A program made the translations under genes and the position numbers. From contig NZ_CP047491.1 of assembly GCF_009931115.1 (NCBI RefSeq), forward strand, positions 2,431,501 to 2,495,500: 64,000 nt of DNA, given 5' to 3'. A model generated the notes under the pieces. That model was not told the origin of the DNA and made no database searches. It saw nothing but the letters and a program-made list of their open reading frames with translations. The DNA is from Microbulbifer hydrolyticus (GTDB lineage Bacteria; Pseudomonadota; Gammaproteobacteria; Pseudomonadales; Cellvibrionaceae). How positions within the stretch are numbered: the stretch's first letter is position 1; every line of letters begins with the position of its first letter. Below, in pieces: positions 24,292-33,127 of the stretch.

Positions 24292-25479
24292 ATGGCAAAT
24301 ACAGATCGGCAAGTCCCCCCCGCCTGGAATGCGGTCGGGCGCCACGGAGTATTTCCTGAAGCCAATCACGATGAGATCGCCCGCTTCAATTTTCTCACCA
24401 ACCTGAATATGCACCTCGCATCCCGGGTACTGCCCGGTGTGCGCAAGGCCTATGACAAACGCATTGAAGGCACCACAGCGCCGTCCAGCCGGCGCGAAGT
24501 CGGTGAGTTGCTGCGACGCGAACCCCTCTACCAGCTGTGGAGCAGCCTGCGCCGCAACACGATGGAAATGCGTCAGCAGAACAGTCGCGCCATGGTATTC
24601 CGCCAGCTGCCGGACCTCATTGAAAAAGCCCGGCAGTTGAATGACGGCCACGATAATCTGCAAATGAATCCTGCGGTGGAGATCCCGCGCTATGTGAGCG
24701 CTGTGGATACTCACTGCATGCCGGGCAGTTACCACACTGAATACTGTGACGACGACGTCGCCGCAGGTGCGAACTACGACAGCGGCATTTTTGTCACCAC
24801 CGCCGGCATGCTCGGGCGCTACAGCGACGGCGGCGGGCAGGCGCTGGTGGAATGGTTAAGAGAAGAAGCGAAATCCGGTTACAGACCCAAGCGCATTCTC
24901 GATATCGGCTGTACAGTCGGCCACAACATCGTGCCGCTCGCCCAGGCTTTTCCGGACACCGAAATTCTCGCCATCGATGTCTCCGCCCCGGTGCTGCGCT
25001 ATGCCCATGCACGGGCCCGCTCGCTGGGCATCGACAACATCACCTTCCGCCAGGAAAACGCCGAATCCATCGCCGCGGAAGACGGCAGCTTCGACCTGAT
25101 TATCACCTGTATGTTTCTGCATGAAACCTCGAACCTCGCGCTGCCACGCATTCTCGCGGAAACCCATCGCCTGCTCGCAAACGGCGGTAAGGTGGTGCAT
25201 ATCGAACAGCCCCAGTTCACTCCGGACATGCCGCCCTACGAGCAGTTCATGCGCGACTGGGATACCCGCAACAACAACGAGCCCTTCTGGGGCACGCTGC
25301 ACGACCTGGACCTTTTCGAAGCGATGGCGCAGGCCGGGTTCGCGCGGGAAAATATCACCACCCGCAACCTGTTCGCAGTGGTGGATGAAACCCTGTTCCC
25401 GAGCGCGGCCAAGGCCGCGGCCGACAGTGAAGACTACGGGCGCAAGCCTGCCTGGCACACCTATATCGCCAGCAAATGA
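24292..25479 (+). CDS. Class I SAM-dependent methyltransferase
   Basis: 395 residues. A helical N-terminal domain of about 170 residues precedes a Rossmann methyltransferase: motif I ILDIGCTVGHNIVPLAQ, the acidic loop AIDVSAPVLRYAHARA, FRQENAESIAAEDGSFDLIIT, and the post-motif LLANGGKVVHIEQPQF. It transfers methyl from SAM to an unknown acceptor in the cytosol. ATG 24292 has GGAG upstream and is preferred to TTG 24286. It is followed 39 bp later by a small coiled-coil protein and is driven by a FNR-type promoter. The large N-terminal domain is unusual for the class and may hold the substrate site. Confidence 0.85.
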   Translation: MANTDRQVPPAWNAVGRHGVFPEANHDEIARFNFLTNLNMHLASRVLPGVRKAYDKRIEGTTAPSSRREVGELLRREPLYQLWSSLRRNTMEMRQQNSRAMVFRQLPDLIEKARQLNDGHDNLQMNPAVEIPRYVSAVDTHCMPGSYHTEYCDDDVAAGANYDSGIFVTTAGMLGRYSDGGGQALVEWLREEAKSGYRPKRILDIGCTVGHNIVPLAQAFPDTEILAIDVSAPVLRYAHARARSLGIDNITFRQENAESIAAEDGSFDLIITCMFLHETSNLALPRILAETHRLLANGGKVVHIEQPQFTPDMPPYEQFMRDWDTRNNNEPFWGTLHDLDLFEAMAQAGFARENITTRNLFAVVDETLFPSAAKAAADSEDYGRKPAWHTYIASK

Positions 25480-25518
25480 ATCCCAATGATGATGGATGGA
25501 ACGAGGCGGAGAAATGCC

Positions 25519-25914
25519 ATGACCTTTGATGCAATCGACATGGCCGGTAACAAGGCCCGGGGCAAACGTCCGACCTTTTTCAAGGACACCGACACCGATC
25601 GGCTGTTGTCGATCCTGATGGCACTGGCCGGGGAGCTCGCTGTCGCCCGCGAACGGATCGACACCCTCGAGCGGCTGCTGGAAGCGCGCAACCTGCTAAA
25701 ACAAACAGACATCGAAGGCTATGTGCCGGACACCACCGCTGCCCGCGAGCGCGGGCTCTGGCACCAGGAGTTTATCGCGCGGATCCTGCGGGTGGTTCAG
25801 CAGGAGATTGAACAGTTCGACGAGGACCGCGAAGCACAGCAACAGGCGCGCAGGGAAAATGTCAGCGCTTCGACCGAGCTAGAGGAGCTGATTGAAGAGC
25901 TCGCCAGCAGCTGA
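25519..25914 (+). CDS. Small acidic, helical hypothetical protein
   Basis: 131 residues, no signal or membrane segment. It is predicted mostly helical with two charged coiled-coil-like stretches (LLSILMALAGELAVARERID and IEQFDEDREAQQQARREN) and an acidic C-terminus (ELEELIEELASS). ATG 25519 has GGAG 9 bases upstream; starts at 25486 or 25489 are possible. It is co-transcribed with the methyltransferase and ends in a terminator. No family is recognised. It may be a small partner subunit. Confidence 0.65.
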   Translation: MTFDAIDMAGNKARGKRPTFFKDTDTDRLLSILMALAGELAVARERIDTLERLLEARNLLKQTDIEGYVPDTTAARERGLWHQEFIARILRVVQQEIEQFDEDREAQQQARRENVSASTELEELIEELASS

Positions 25915-25937
25915 ACCAGAGAAAACGACGCAGAAAC

Positions 25938-25970
25938 AAAAAAGCCCTGGCAGAATGGCAGGGCTTTTTT
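25938..25970. terminator. Bidirectional terminator
   Basis: AAAAAGCCCTG...CAGGGCTTTTT hairpin between the convergent genes ending at 25914 and 26007, with A and T tracts on both sides. Confidence 0.9.
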
Positions 25971-26006
25971 ATGCATCCTGTTTAGCGGATTCTTGGCAGG
26001 ACCCGC

Positions 26007-26828
26007 TCAGCCCTCGGGCCAGCGAAACTGTGCACGACGCCGCTCGAGGAACGCCGCACTACCCTCTTCGAAATCACCACCGGAGAACGCCTCTTCAAAC
26101 GCCTGCCGCAACTGGTCTTCACTAATGTCCGATGCAGCGGCATGGCCGCAGAGATAGTTCAGCGTAGCCTTGGTCCAGCGCAGGGAATACTGGGAATTGT
26201 CCAGCAGGCTCTGCACCAGCTCTGCCTGCAGCCGCTCAAGTTCCGGGCCATCCGCCAGATGTTGCACCAGACCGATTTGCTGCGCCCGCGCTGCCGATAC
26301 CGGCAGCCCGGTCAACAACAGTTCGCGCGCATTGGCCGCACCCACTGCGTTTATCAGTCGTTGGGTGTCCGCCAGATTGTAGAGAATGCCCAGTTTGGAC
26401 GGCGTGATGGCAAAGGTTGACTCGCTGTCGGCAAGGCGAATATCGCAGGCCAACGCCACGCCGCAACCACCGCCGTAACAGGCACCGCGAATCACCGCCA
26501 GCGTCGGCCGCGGCAATCGCTCCAGCTGCAACTGCACGTCGCGAATCAGCGTATTCTGGCGACGCATTTCCGCCGGGTCCCGCATCGCCGCCGCCAGTTC
26601 ATCGATATTGGCCCCGGCGCAGAATGCGCGCTCACCCGCCCCCGTGAGCAGCACTGCGCGGATGCTATCGTCGGCCGCCACACGATCGAGCAGCTGCGAC
26701 AATTGTTGCCACATTGCCACCGTCATGGCATTGCGCTGCCTGGGGTTGTCGATGGTGATGCGCGCCAGCCCGCCATCGGTGACAAAACCGATATGCGCCG
26801 TCGCCGCTTGTTGCGTTTCCGTTGTCAT
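26007..26828 (-). CDS. Enoyl-CoA hydratase/isomerase family protein
   Basis: 273 residues of the crotonase family. The oxyanion-hole segments are AFCAGANIDEL and RGACYGGGCGVALACDIRL, followed by SKLGILYNLADTQRL. It hydrates or isomerises an unsaturated acyl-CoA. ATG 26828 has GGAGGG about 10 bases upstream; longer in-frame starts overlap the amidase gene and are unlikely. It is the last gene of the LeuCD-PrpD-ligase-amidase operon. It may act on the CoA thioester formed by the ligase or by the CoA-transferase. Confidence 0.9.
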   Translation of the reverse strand: MTTETQQAATAHIGFVTDGGLARITIDNPRQRNAMTVAMWQQLSQLLDRVAADDSIRAVLLTGAGERAFCAGANIDELAAAMRDPAEMRRQNTLIRDVQLQLERLPRPTLAVIRGACYGGGCGVALACDIRLADSESTFAITPSKLGILYNLADTQRLINAVGAANARELLLTGLPVSAARAQQIGLVQHLADGPELERLQAELVQSLLDNSQYSLRWTKATLNYLCGHAAASDISEDQLRQAFEEAFSGGDFEEGSAAFLERRRAQFRWPEG

Positions 26829-26850
26829 GTGGCATTGCCCTCCATCGCCA

Positions 26851-28212
26851 TCACGCCATCTCCTGTTGTGCCTTTCGCTGGCTGGGCAACCACTGCTCCA
26901 GCGCAACACAGGTCTCGAGTAATGTAGCTTCAGCGCCCGCGCGGGCAATGATCTGAACACCGAATGGTAGTCCATCGCTGGACACGCCCAGCGGAATACT
27001 CGCCGCCGCCAGCCCCGCCATGTTCACGCAGGCGGTCAGGTTAGCCTGGTTCACCGGAGCCGCGGTACTGAAGGGAAACGCGGTCTGCAGGGTGGTCGGT
27101 GTCAGCAGATAGTCCACGGCGTCCAGCTGCATACGCAACCAGTGACCCGCTGCTTCCACAGTATCCTGTGCGCGCACCAGGTCCGGTGCACTGCGCTCGG
27201 CGCCCCAGCGCAGCAGCCGCTGTAACTCTTCCGAAAACAGCGCGGGACGCTGGGCCAGCTTTTGCGCGAAAGTCACATTGGCCTCCGCCTCGCACAGCAA
27301 CAGGCCCGCGCGGCGGATGGCAGAAAAATCGCTTCCCGCGAACGTTCGCGGACGTTTTATTGCGCCCGGCAACGCCGCCGTGAAACACTGGAAATCCGCA
27401 GAAATTTCTGCAGCCACACCCAGCGCCAGGCAGTCGTCGACAACTGCCCAGCGGGTGCTCGCCAGATCGGCTGGACCGAGAGATTCCTTGCACACTGTTT
27501 CGCGCAGCAGCGGCCAAAGCCCGCACAGATCACGACTCGAGCGCGCCAGCGGCCCGACGGTATCGAGCTGTCGGCTCAAGCGGGTGACGCCGTTGGCACT
27601 CACCGAGCCGCGTCCGGGCTTGAACCCGCTGACGCCACAGTAACTCGCAGGGATACGCACCGAGCCCATGGTGTCGGTTCCCAGCGAGACTGCGCAGAGC
27701 CCCGCAGACACTGCCGCCGCCGAGCCGCCGCTGGAGCCTCCCGGGGTAAAGCCGGCGCGCAGCGGGTGTTCGCAGCGCCCCCAGTGGGGGTTATCGTTGG
27801 TGGCGCCGAGGGCGATCTCGTGCATGTTCAGTTTGCCCAAAGGAATCAGGCCGGCGCTGCGCAATTGTGCCACTACCGCGGCATCCAGTTTGGACACCGG
27901 TGCATCGCCGCGGTAACCGAGACCGTTGGCGGTGGGCATTCCCGCGACCGCAATATTGTCTTTTACCGCAAAGCTGAGGCCATCGTAGATGGACAGCAGT
28001 GCCCCTGCCCTGCGCCGCGCATCCGACGCACGCGCGGCGGCCAATGCGCCTTCGCGGTCGACAAACACATAGGCATTGATGGCACGCTGGGTCTTTTCGA
28101 TGGCCGCCAGAGTGCGCGCCGTGAGTTGCTCACTGGTGTATTCGCCGCGGCGCAGCCGCTCCGCCAGTGAAGAGGCATCCTCACGCAAATGGCTGTCGCT
28201 AAGCTGAATCAT
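26851..28212 (-). CDS. Amidase signature-family hydrolase
   Basis: 453 residues of the amidase signature family. It has the catalytic Lys in SFAVKDNIAVAG, cis-Ser in GGSSGGSAAAVSAG, and the nucleophile Ser in GTDTMGSVRIPAS (usual form DTGGSIR). It hydrolyses linear amides to acid and ammonia. ATG 28212 follows GGGGG; a TTG at 28218 is possible. It lies between the CoA ligase (gap 28 bp) and the enoyl-CoA hydratase (gap 22 bp). A second amidase beside the nitrilase and isochorismatase-like genes suggests that the island handles several different amide nitrogens, as expected for opened maleimides. Confidence 0.9.
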   Translation of the reverse strand: MIQLSDSHLREDASSLAERLRRGEYTSEQLTARTLAAIEKTQRAINAYVFVDREGALAAARASDARRRAGALLSIYDGLSFAVKDNIAVAGMPTANGLGYRGDAPVSKLDAAVVAQLRSAGLIPLGKLNMHEIALGATNDNPHWGRCEHPLRAGFTPGGSSGGSAAAVSAGLCAVSLGTDTMGSVRIPASYCGVSGFKPGRGSVSANGVTRLSRQLDTVGPLARSSRDLCGLWPLLRETVCKESLGPADLASTRWAVVDDCLALGVAAEISADFQCFTAALPGAIKRPRTFAGSDFSAIRRAGLLLCEAEANVTFAQKLAQRPALFSEELQRLLRWGAERSAPDLVRAQDTVEAAGHWLRMQLDAVDYLLTPTTLQTAFPFSTAAPVNQANLTACVNMAGLAAASIPLGVSSDGLPFGVQIIARAGAEATLLETCVALEQWLPSQRKAQQEMA

Positions 28213-28240
28213 GGGCAACCCCCGATTAATTATCGCAATG

Positions 28241-29641
28241 TCAGTCGAAACGCCGGTCGATCAGGCGCAAGGGTTTCTGGCGTCGGTCGATCTCGGTCCA
28301 CTGCGCGGTGCCGCCGGCGGCCACCGGTTCCACCCCCACTTCGATTCCCAGTTTGTGCTTGAGCATTTCCGCGCACTGCCGGGCAATCGCCGGGTGTTGC
28401 TCCAGGGCCGCGCCCACTTCCACCAGCACCGTGAGGGTCTCGCGGCCACTGGCATCGCGCTCGGCGATACACACATATTCCCCGGTAAAACTCTCCAGCT
28501 CCGCCAGCATGCCACCGATGCCGTGCGGGTATACATTGATACCGCGCAGCTTGACCATATTGTCGGAGCGACCGAGAAAACCGCGGATGCGCCTGAACGG
28601 CAGATTGAACGGGTTTTCTCCCGGAATCTCCGCGGTAATGTCACAGGTATTGAAGCGGATCACCGGATAGATATCGTCCTTGTACAGACAGGTCACCACC
28701 ATATTGCCGGTGTCGCCCGCCGATACCGCACGCCCGCTTTCCACGTCGAGCAACTCCAGGTAGTGGGCGTCTTCCCACACATAGAGTCCATTCTGGTCCG
28801 GGCCTTCCGCAGCAATACAGCCGGTATCCGCCACTCCATACCAGTCGTACAGCTTCGCGCCGCCCCAGGCATCACTCAATGCGGCGCGGGTTTCCTGGCC
28901 CAGGTGGCCAATGATCATGTCAATGCGCAGGTCCTCCCCCGGGGTCATGCCCATTTCCTGCGCCACACTGGCGAGCTTCTTGATGTAATCCGCAAAACCC
29001 ACCATTACGTTCACGCCGAAATCCCGCATCAGCTGCACCTGCTGGGCAGAACGGGTTTCAAGGCCGGTACCCGCAGATAAAAACAGCGCGTTGGTGTAGC
29101 GGGTTACCGCCTCGCGAATATAGTGCCCGCCATTGATCATGCCGTGGCCATAGGTTGACTGCACGGTAGCGCCGGGCTTCAGCCCCATAAAACGGTAGGC
29201 CCGCGCCACCAGCATCGCCTGTATCTCGCGCCCGCGCGGGCCAAAGAGAATGGGCTGCGGCCGGCCAGTGGTGCCACTGGTGGTATGGAACACCACCGGG
29301 GGCCGCTGCTCCGGCGCCAGCCCATCAAGCCCGCTGAAATCCCCAATGGGGGGAAACCGCTCTACGCTCTGCATGATGTCGGACTTGGAAAATACCGGCA
29401 GTTTTTCGATGTCGTCGATACTGCGAATATCAGTGGGCAGAATGCCGGCCTCGCCCCACAACCGCTGGTAAAACGGAATCTGCCAACCCCGCGCCACCAA
29501 CTTCAGAAAGCGCTGGTTCTGCAGTTCCCGCAGGGCATCCCGCGACATACCGGCGTAGGTTTGCAGAAAGGCATCCCCCAGCGGGTAGTCCGCCAGCGCC
29601 TGATGCACATCAAAACTCTCGAAATAACTTGGGTAAGGCAT
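28241..29641 (-). CDS. AMP-forming CoA ligase, phenylacetate-CoA ligase-like
   Basis: 466 residues of the PaaK type. The ATP loop is HTTSGTTGRPQPILFG, the A5-like region is YDWYGVADTGCIAAEG, and the C-terminal hinge and PaaK signature is GFLGRSDNMVKLRGINVYPH. It activates a carboxylic acid to its CoA thioester through an adenylate. ATG 29641 is chosen; a TTG at 29698 would add residues with no clear ribosome site. The operon position after two MmgE/PrpD genes suggests its acid is a product of the hydro-lyase steps. It is probably not aromatic phenylacetate, since no paa genes are near. Confidence 0.9.
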   Translation of the reverse strand: MPYPSYFESFDVHQALADYPLGDAFLQTYAGMSRDALRELQNQRFLKLVARGWQIPFYQRLWGEAGILPTDIRSIDDIEKLPVFSKSDIMQSVERFPPIGDFSGLDGLAPEQRPPVVFHTTSGTTGRPQPILFGPRGREIQAMLVARAYRFMGLKPGATVQSTYGHGMINGGHYIREAVTRYTNALFLSAGTGLETRSAQQVQLMRDFGVNVMVGFADYIKKLASVAQEMGMTPGEDLRIDMIIGHLGQETRAALSDAWGGAKLYDWYGVADTGCIAAEGPDQNGLYVWEDAHYLELLDVESGRAVSAGDTGNMVVTCLYKDDIYPVIRFNTCDITAEIPGENPFNLPFRRIRGFLGRSDNMVKLRGINVYPHGIGGMLAELESFTGEYVCIAERDASGRETLTVLVEVGAALEQHPAIARQCAEMLKHKLGIEVGVEPVAAGGTAQWTEIDRRQKPLRLIDRRFD

Positions 29642-29731
29642 GAAAGAACTTCGCTCGCTTCCAGTGACTGTCGTGTGTTGGCTTTCGTTCGTTGGCAATT
29701 GTTGATTGGCGCTGTTTAAACGGCGCTGGTT

Positions 29732-31126
29732 TCAGGTAATGGCATCGACGGGTTGCGGCAGTGACGCCAGCAAGCCGGTCAGTTCGCTCACGGATGCCAG
29801 CTGCTCCAGCCGCTCAATCCTCGCAATAATCGCAACTCCGGTTTCCGCGTCGAATGGCGTACGCGCAGAACCGAGGCAGCGCCGGAATTTGGCCAGCTGC
29901 CGGCTGCGATCCAGCGGGTTTTCCGGGTGACCGAGAATCGCAGTAAGCTCCCGGCGATATTCAGTGCCGTCATTCAGCCGCACGGTGACCGTTTGCGGCG
30001 CCAGTGCATTGGGATCCTTGCTGGCAGACGGCGTCATGGTGATGCGCGCTGCCAGATTCTGGCGAACGGGATCGGCGAGCGCGGCGGGATCGAAATCCTC
30101 CACCCCCACATCCCCAGACAGCAGCAGCGTCGCCGCCACATAGCCGATGCACAACCGCGCATAATTCACGCTCATGCCGGGCTGCGCGGGCCTGTCGACC
30201 AGGCGCCGCACTAACGGCGGTGCCGCGATAATTACCGATTCGATATCCGAGGCGGCAAAACCGTGGGCTGCACGCAACTGCGTCAGTGCGTCGAGAGTGC
30301 CGTGCGCCGCACGCCCGGTGGGAAATGGTTTGTGGCTGACACGGACGATCTGCCACTCGCCCCCCAACAGGGAAAAGGCAGACTCCGCGTTACCATCCGA
30401 CTCCATAATCGAGAAATAACCGAAGGCACCACTCAGGAAGCGGCGCGGCCCCTCAAGGCCGAACCCCGCCATATCCGCAGCGGCGATGGCATTGCGCGCA
30501 TTGAATGCCACCTGCATGGGCAGCACTGCCACCCCCTCGGTGTGCGCCTGCATGGTGCCACCGGTCTGGCTGTATGCGATGGACATGGACTGTAGGATTT
30601 TTTCACGGTCGTAGCCGCGCAATCGGGCAATGCCCGCGGCGGCGCCGATGCAGCCCGCGGTACCCGGGCGGAAAAACCGCATGGGCTTGCTGGCGCTCAT
30701 GCCGAGCACGGTAGCCACATCCACCGCCAGCGCCAGCGCCAGCAAGAGGGAGCGGCCGTCCGCCTCGCGCGCCTCGGCATCCGCCAGCAGCGCCGACAGG
30801 ATCACCGCCATCGGGTGTACCACGGCGCGCTCGTGCACACAGTCGAATTCCTGGTTGTGGATCTGGTAGGCATTGACCATGGCGGCGTGCGCCGCGGGCA
30901 GGCGAACATCGCTTCCCCAGACCGTGGCGGCGCGATGGGTTGCAGCGCTACCCCATTCAGCGGCGGTGCCCAGCAGTTCGGCGGCCAGAGGAAGCCGCGA
31001 ACCGCTGATGCCAACGCCGATGGAATCGAGAATGAATGTCTTGCAGGCCGCTATCGCCGCATCATCCAGGTCAGCGAAGTTCGCGCCGGCGACATGCCCC
31101 ACCAGCTGCTGTTCAAAGTCACGCAC
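29732..31126 (-). CDS. MmgE/PrpD family protein, copy 2
   Basis: 464 residues of the MmgE/PrpD family (2-methylcitrate dehydratase, cis-aconitate decarboxylase and iminodisuccinate epimerase relatives). The typical segments are CKTFILDSIGVGISGS, NAYQIHNQEFDCVHERAVVHP and SHKPFPTGRAAHGTLDAL. These enzymes act on substituted malates or citrates without Fe-S or flavin. GTG 31126 overlaps the stop of the upstream paralogue by 8 bases and is preceded by GGGGGCG; the longer start at 31183 would overlap by 65 bases. Confidence 0.88.
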   Translation of the reverse strand: MRDFEQQLVGHVAGANFADLDDAAIAACKTFILDSIGVGISGSRLPLAAELLGTAAEWGSAATHRAATVWGSDVRLPAAHAAMVNAYQIHNQEFDCVHERAVVHPMAVILSALLADAEAREADGRSLLLALALAVDVATVLGMSASKPMRFFRPGTAGCIGAAAGIARLRGYDREKILQSMSIAYSQTGGTMQAHTEGVAVLPMQVAFNARNAIAAADMAGFGLEGPRRFLSGAFGYFSIMESDGNAESAFSLLGGEWQIVRVSHKPFPTGRAAHGTLDALTQLRAAHGFAASDIESVIIAAPPLVRRLVDRPAQPGMSVNYARLCIGYVAATLLLSGDVGVEDFDPAALADPVRQNLAARITMTPSASKDPNALAPQTVTVRLNDGTEYRRELTAILGHPENPLDRSRQLAKFRRCLGSARTPFDAETGVAIIARIERLEQLASVSELTGLLASLPQPVDAIT

Positions 31127-32480
31127 TATTCGCCCCCAGTGCGCGCAGCGCCGCAAACAAATGTCCGAGATCCGTCTGATCAATCAGATTCAATGCGATC
31201 TCGATGACATCCTCGGCACACGTCGGGTGAACCCCACCGGCACCCAACAAGGTGCGCGCCTTGGTGACGATATCGTCCTCCGCCATGGGCCATTCCGGAT
31301 CTCCCCAGGCATCGCGTAACACAATATTCAGCTGTGTGCCGTCGTTCAGTGTTACCAGCGCCGTCGCGCCAAAATGTCCGGGGTACGCCCGCTCGTGCTC
31401 GTCATCCAACACCAACGACACCTTCTCCCGCAGTGCCGCCACCTCCGACCGCTGCACAACCTCGTGTTCAAAATCGGCGATGTCCGGTTTCCCGTACAGC
31501 AGGGTGACAGCGACACAATGCTGCACGCTGAAACGCGCCTCGGCCGGCGACTGTGGCCGCGGGCGATCGCAGAACAGCAGTGCGTCGGCGTAGCTGCCGA
31601 TTTGCAGCGAACGGATATCCTCGACGGAAATGTCACCCAAAGCTCGCACCGCGTCGATCGCCGGATGGGTGTGACGGCATGCGGGCCAGGGTTTGAAACT
31701 GCACTGGAAAATCAGCCAGCCGCCCGCGGCCTGATCGATCACCGCAAGCGGCTTGGCCTGCGGCGATGTCGCCGCAAAGAAGCCCTGGGTCCCCTCCAGC
31801 AAACTGGCCGGTCCGCGCAGTTGGCTCGCCGCCAGCAGCGCCGCCTGCACGCCGGCCTGTGCCGCGCTGGCGTTGTGCAAGGGCTTGGTGTCCACCGCTT
31901 CGTGGCGCATCTGCCAGAAGCCACCGGTGCGACTGCCCGCGTTGGCCAGTGCCCAAACGGTCTGCTCAGGGTCGAGCCCCAGCAACCTGGCGGCGGCGGC
32001 AGCAGCCCCAAAGCTGCCACAGCTGGAGGTGTTGTGATACAGCGCATAGTGATCGCGGCCGAGTGCGCGGCCGATGCGGATCATTGTTTCATAGCCGACC
32101 ACAATAGATTCCAGCAACGCGCGCGGCGTAGCCCGCACCATGTCGGCGACTACCAAGGCGGCAGGAATGAGGATCGGGCCGGGATGCAGGGTGGAGGTGC
32201 GGTGCAGGTCGTCCATCTCGGCAATACTGCCGAGTATGCCGTGGTATTGCAGCGTGTCCTGCCAGTTGCTGTCGCGCCCACAGAGGTTCCAGCAGTCTCC
32301 CGCCCCCCCCCACCGGGCAAGGTAATGCCGCAGCTTTGCCGCCACTTCGCTGCGACTGCCATAGGCCGCACAGCCGAGCCAGTCGAGCAGGTGCAGCTGT
32401 GCCCTCGCCAGAGTCGCATCGTCAATATTACGCTCCAGCAGGGGTACCAGCTGTTGCAGTAGCGTTGGAGGAAGCTTCAC
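31119..32480 (-). CDS. MmgE/PrpD family protein, copy 1
   Basis: 453 residues of the same family as the next gene, with LHLLDWLGCAAYGSRSE, ILGSIAEMDDLHRTSTLHPG and FKPWPACRHTHPAIDAV segments. GTG 32480 overlaps the stop of the LeuD-like gene (GTGA) and has GGAGTG upstream, so translation is coupled. The two copies are diverged from each other, so they may act on different substrates or form a heteromer. Dehydration or decarboxylation of an alkyl-substituted malate is the likely chemistry in this context. Confidence 0.88.
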   Translation of the reverse strand: MKLPPTLLQQLVPLLERNIDDATLARAQLHLLDWLGCAAYGSRSEVAAKLRHYLARWGGAGDCWNLCGRDSNWQDTLQYHGILGSIAEMDDLHRTSTLHPGPILIPAALVVADMVRATPRALLESIVVGYETMIRIGRALGRDHYALYHNTSSCGSFGAAAAAARLLGLDPEQTVWALANAGSRTGGFWQMRHEAVDTKPLHNASAAQAGVQAALLAASQLRGPASLLEGTQGFFAATSPQAKPLAVIDQAAGGWLIFQCSFKPWPACRHTHPAIDAVRALGDISVEDIRSLQIGSYADALLFCDRPRPQSPAEARFSVQHCVAVTLLYGKPDIADFEHEVVQRSEVAALREKVSLVLDDEHERAYPGHFGATALVTLNDGTQLNIVLRDAWGDPEWPMAEDDIVTKARTLLGAGGVHPTCAEDVIEIALNLIDQTDLGHLFAALRALGANSA

Positions 32481-33127
32481 AGCGGCACTCCTTCCACACT
32501 GTCTTCCAGTGGTGCATACACCCACGTGCGCTGCTTGCGCCGCGCCTGCTCATAAACGTCTATCGCCCTGCGATGCTGTAATGTCAGTGCAATCGGATCC
32601 AGGCCATTCAACAGCTGATGGCGAGCGCTCTCATCGAGAGAGAATGGCCACAACAAATCGCCGCACTGGATCAGGCAGGTTTGCAGGTCGATGGTCACGG
32701 GGTTGCTCTGCGGGTCGCGTTGCACCTGTTCGGCCAGCGCCGTAATGCTGATTTCATCGAGGCGCACCGGCAGAATGCCGTTGCGGATACAGTTGGTATG
32801 AAAAATCGCTCCGAAACCGCTGGCGATAACTGCACGCACACCGTACTCCGCCAGCGCCCACACTGCGTGCTCACGGGAGGAACCGCAGCCGAAATTGTCG
32901 AGGGCCAGAAGAATGGAGGCGCCGGCGTATTCGGGCCGGTTGAGAACAAAAGACGGGTTTAGCTCACGACTTCCGGGCAAGGTGTAGCGCCAGCCGGCAA
33001 ACAGACCTTCGCCGAGACCGCGCTTGGAAACCCGCTTCATTTCCCGCGACGGGATGATCGCATCGGTGTCGATGTTGCGTCGCAGTAGCGGCGCGGCAAT
33101 ACCAGTGTGGGTGACAAACGGCTTCAT
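32477..33127 (-). CDS. LeuD-like small subunit of an aconitase-type hydro-lyase
   Basis: 216 residues of the swivel-domain family (LeuD/DmdB). Motifs are NIDTDAIIPSREMKR, LALDNFGCGSSREHAVWAL, and FGAIFHTNCIRNGILPVRL, which binds the di-acid substrate. With the large subunit it adds or removes water at a substituted maleate/malate. ATG overlaps the LeuC-like stop by 4 bases. No leuA or leuB lies nearby, so leucine synthesis is unlikely. Dimethylmaleate hydratase (DmdAB) of nicotinate fermenters belongs to the same family and is a better functional model. Confidence 0.93.
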   Translation of the reverse strand: MKPFVTHTGIAAPLLRRNIDTDAIIPSREMKRVSKRGLGEGLFAGWRYTLPGSRELNPSFVLNRPEYAGASILLALDNFGCGSSREHAVWALAEYGVRAVIASGFGAIFHTNCIRNGILPVRLDEISITALAEQVQRDPQSNPVTIDLQTCLIQCGDLLWPFSLDESARHQLLNGLDPIALTLQHRRAIDVYEQARRKQRTWVYAPLEDSVEGVPL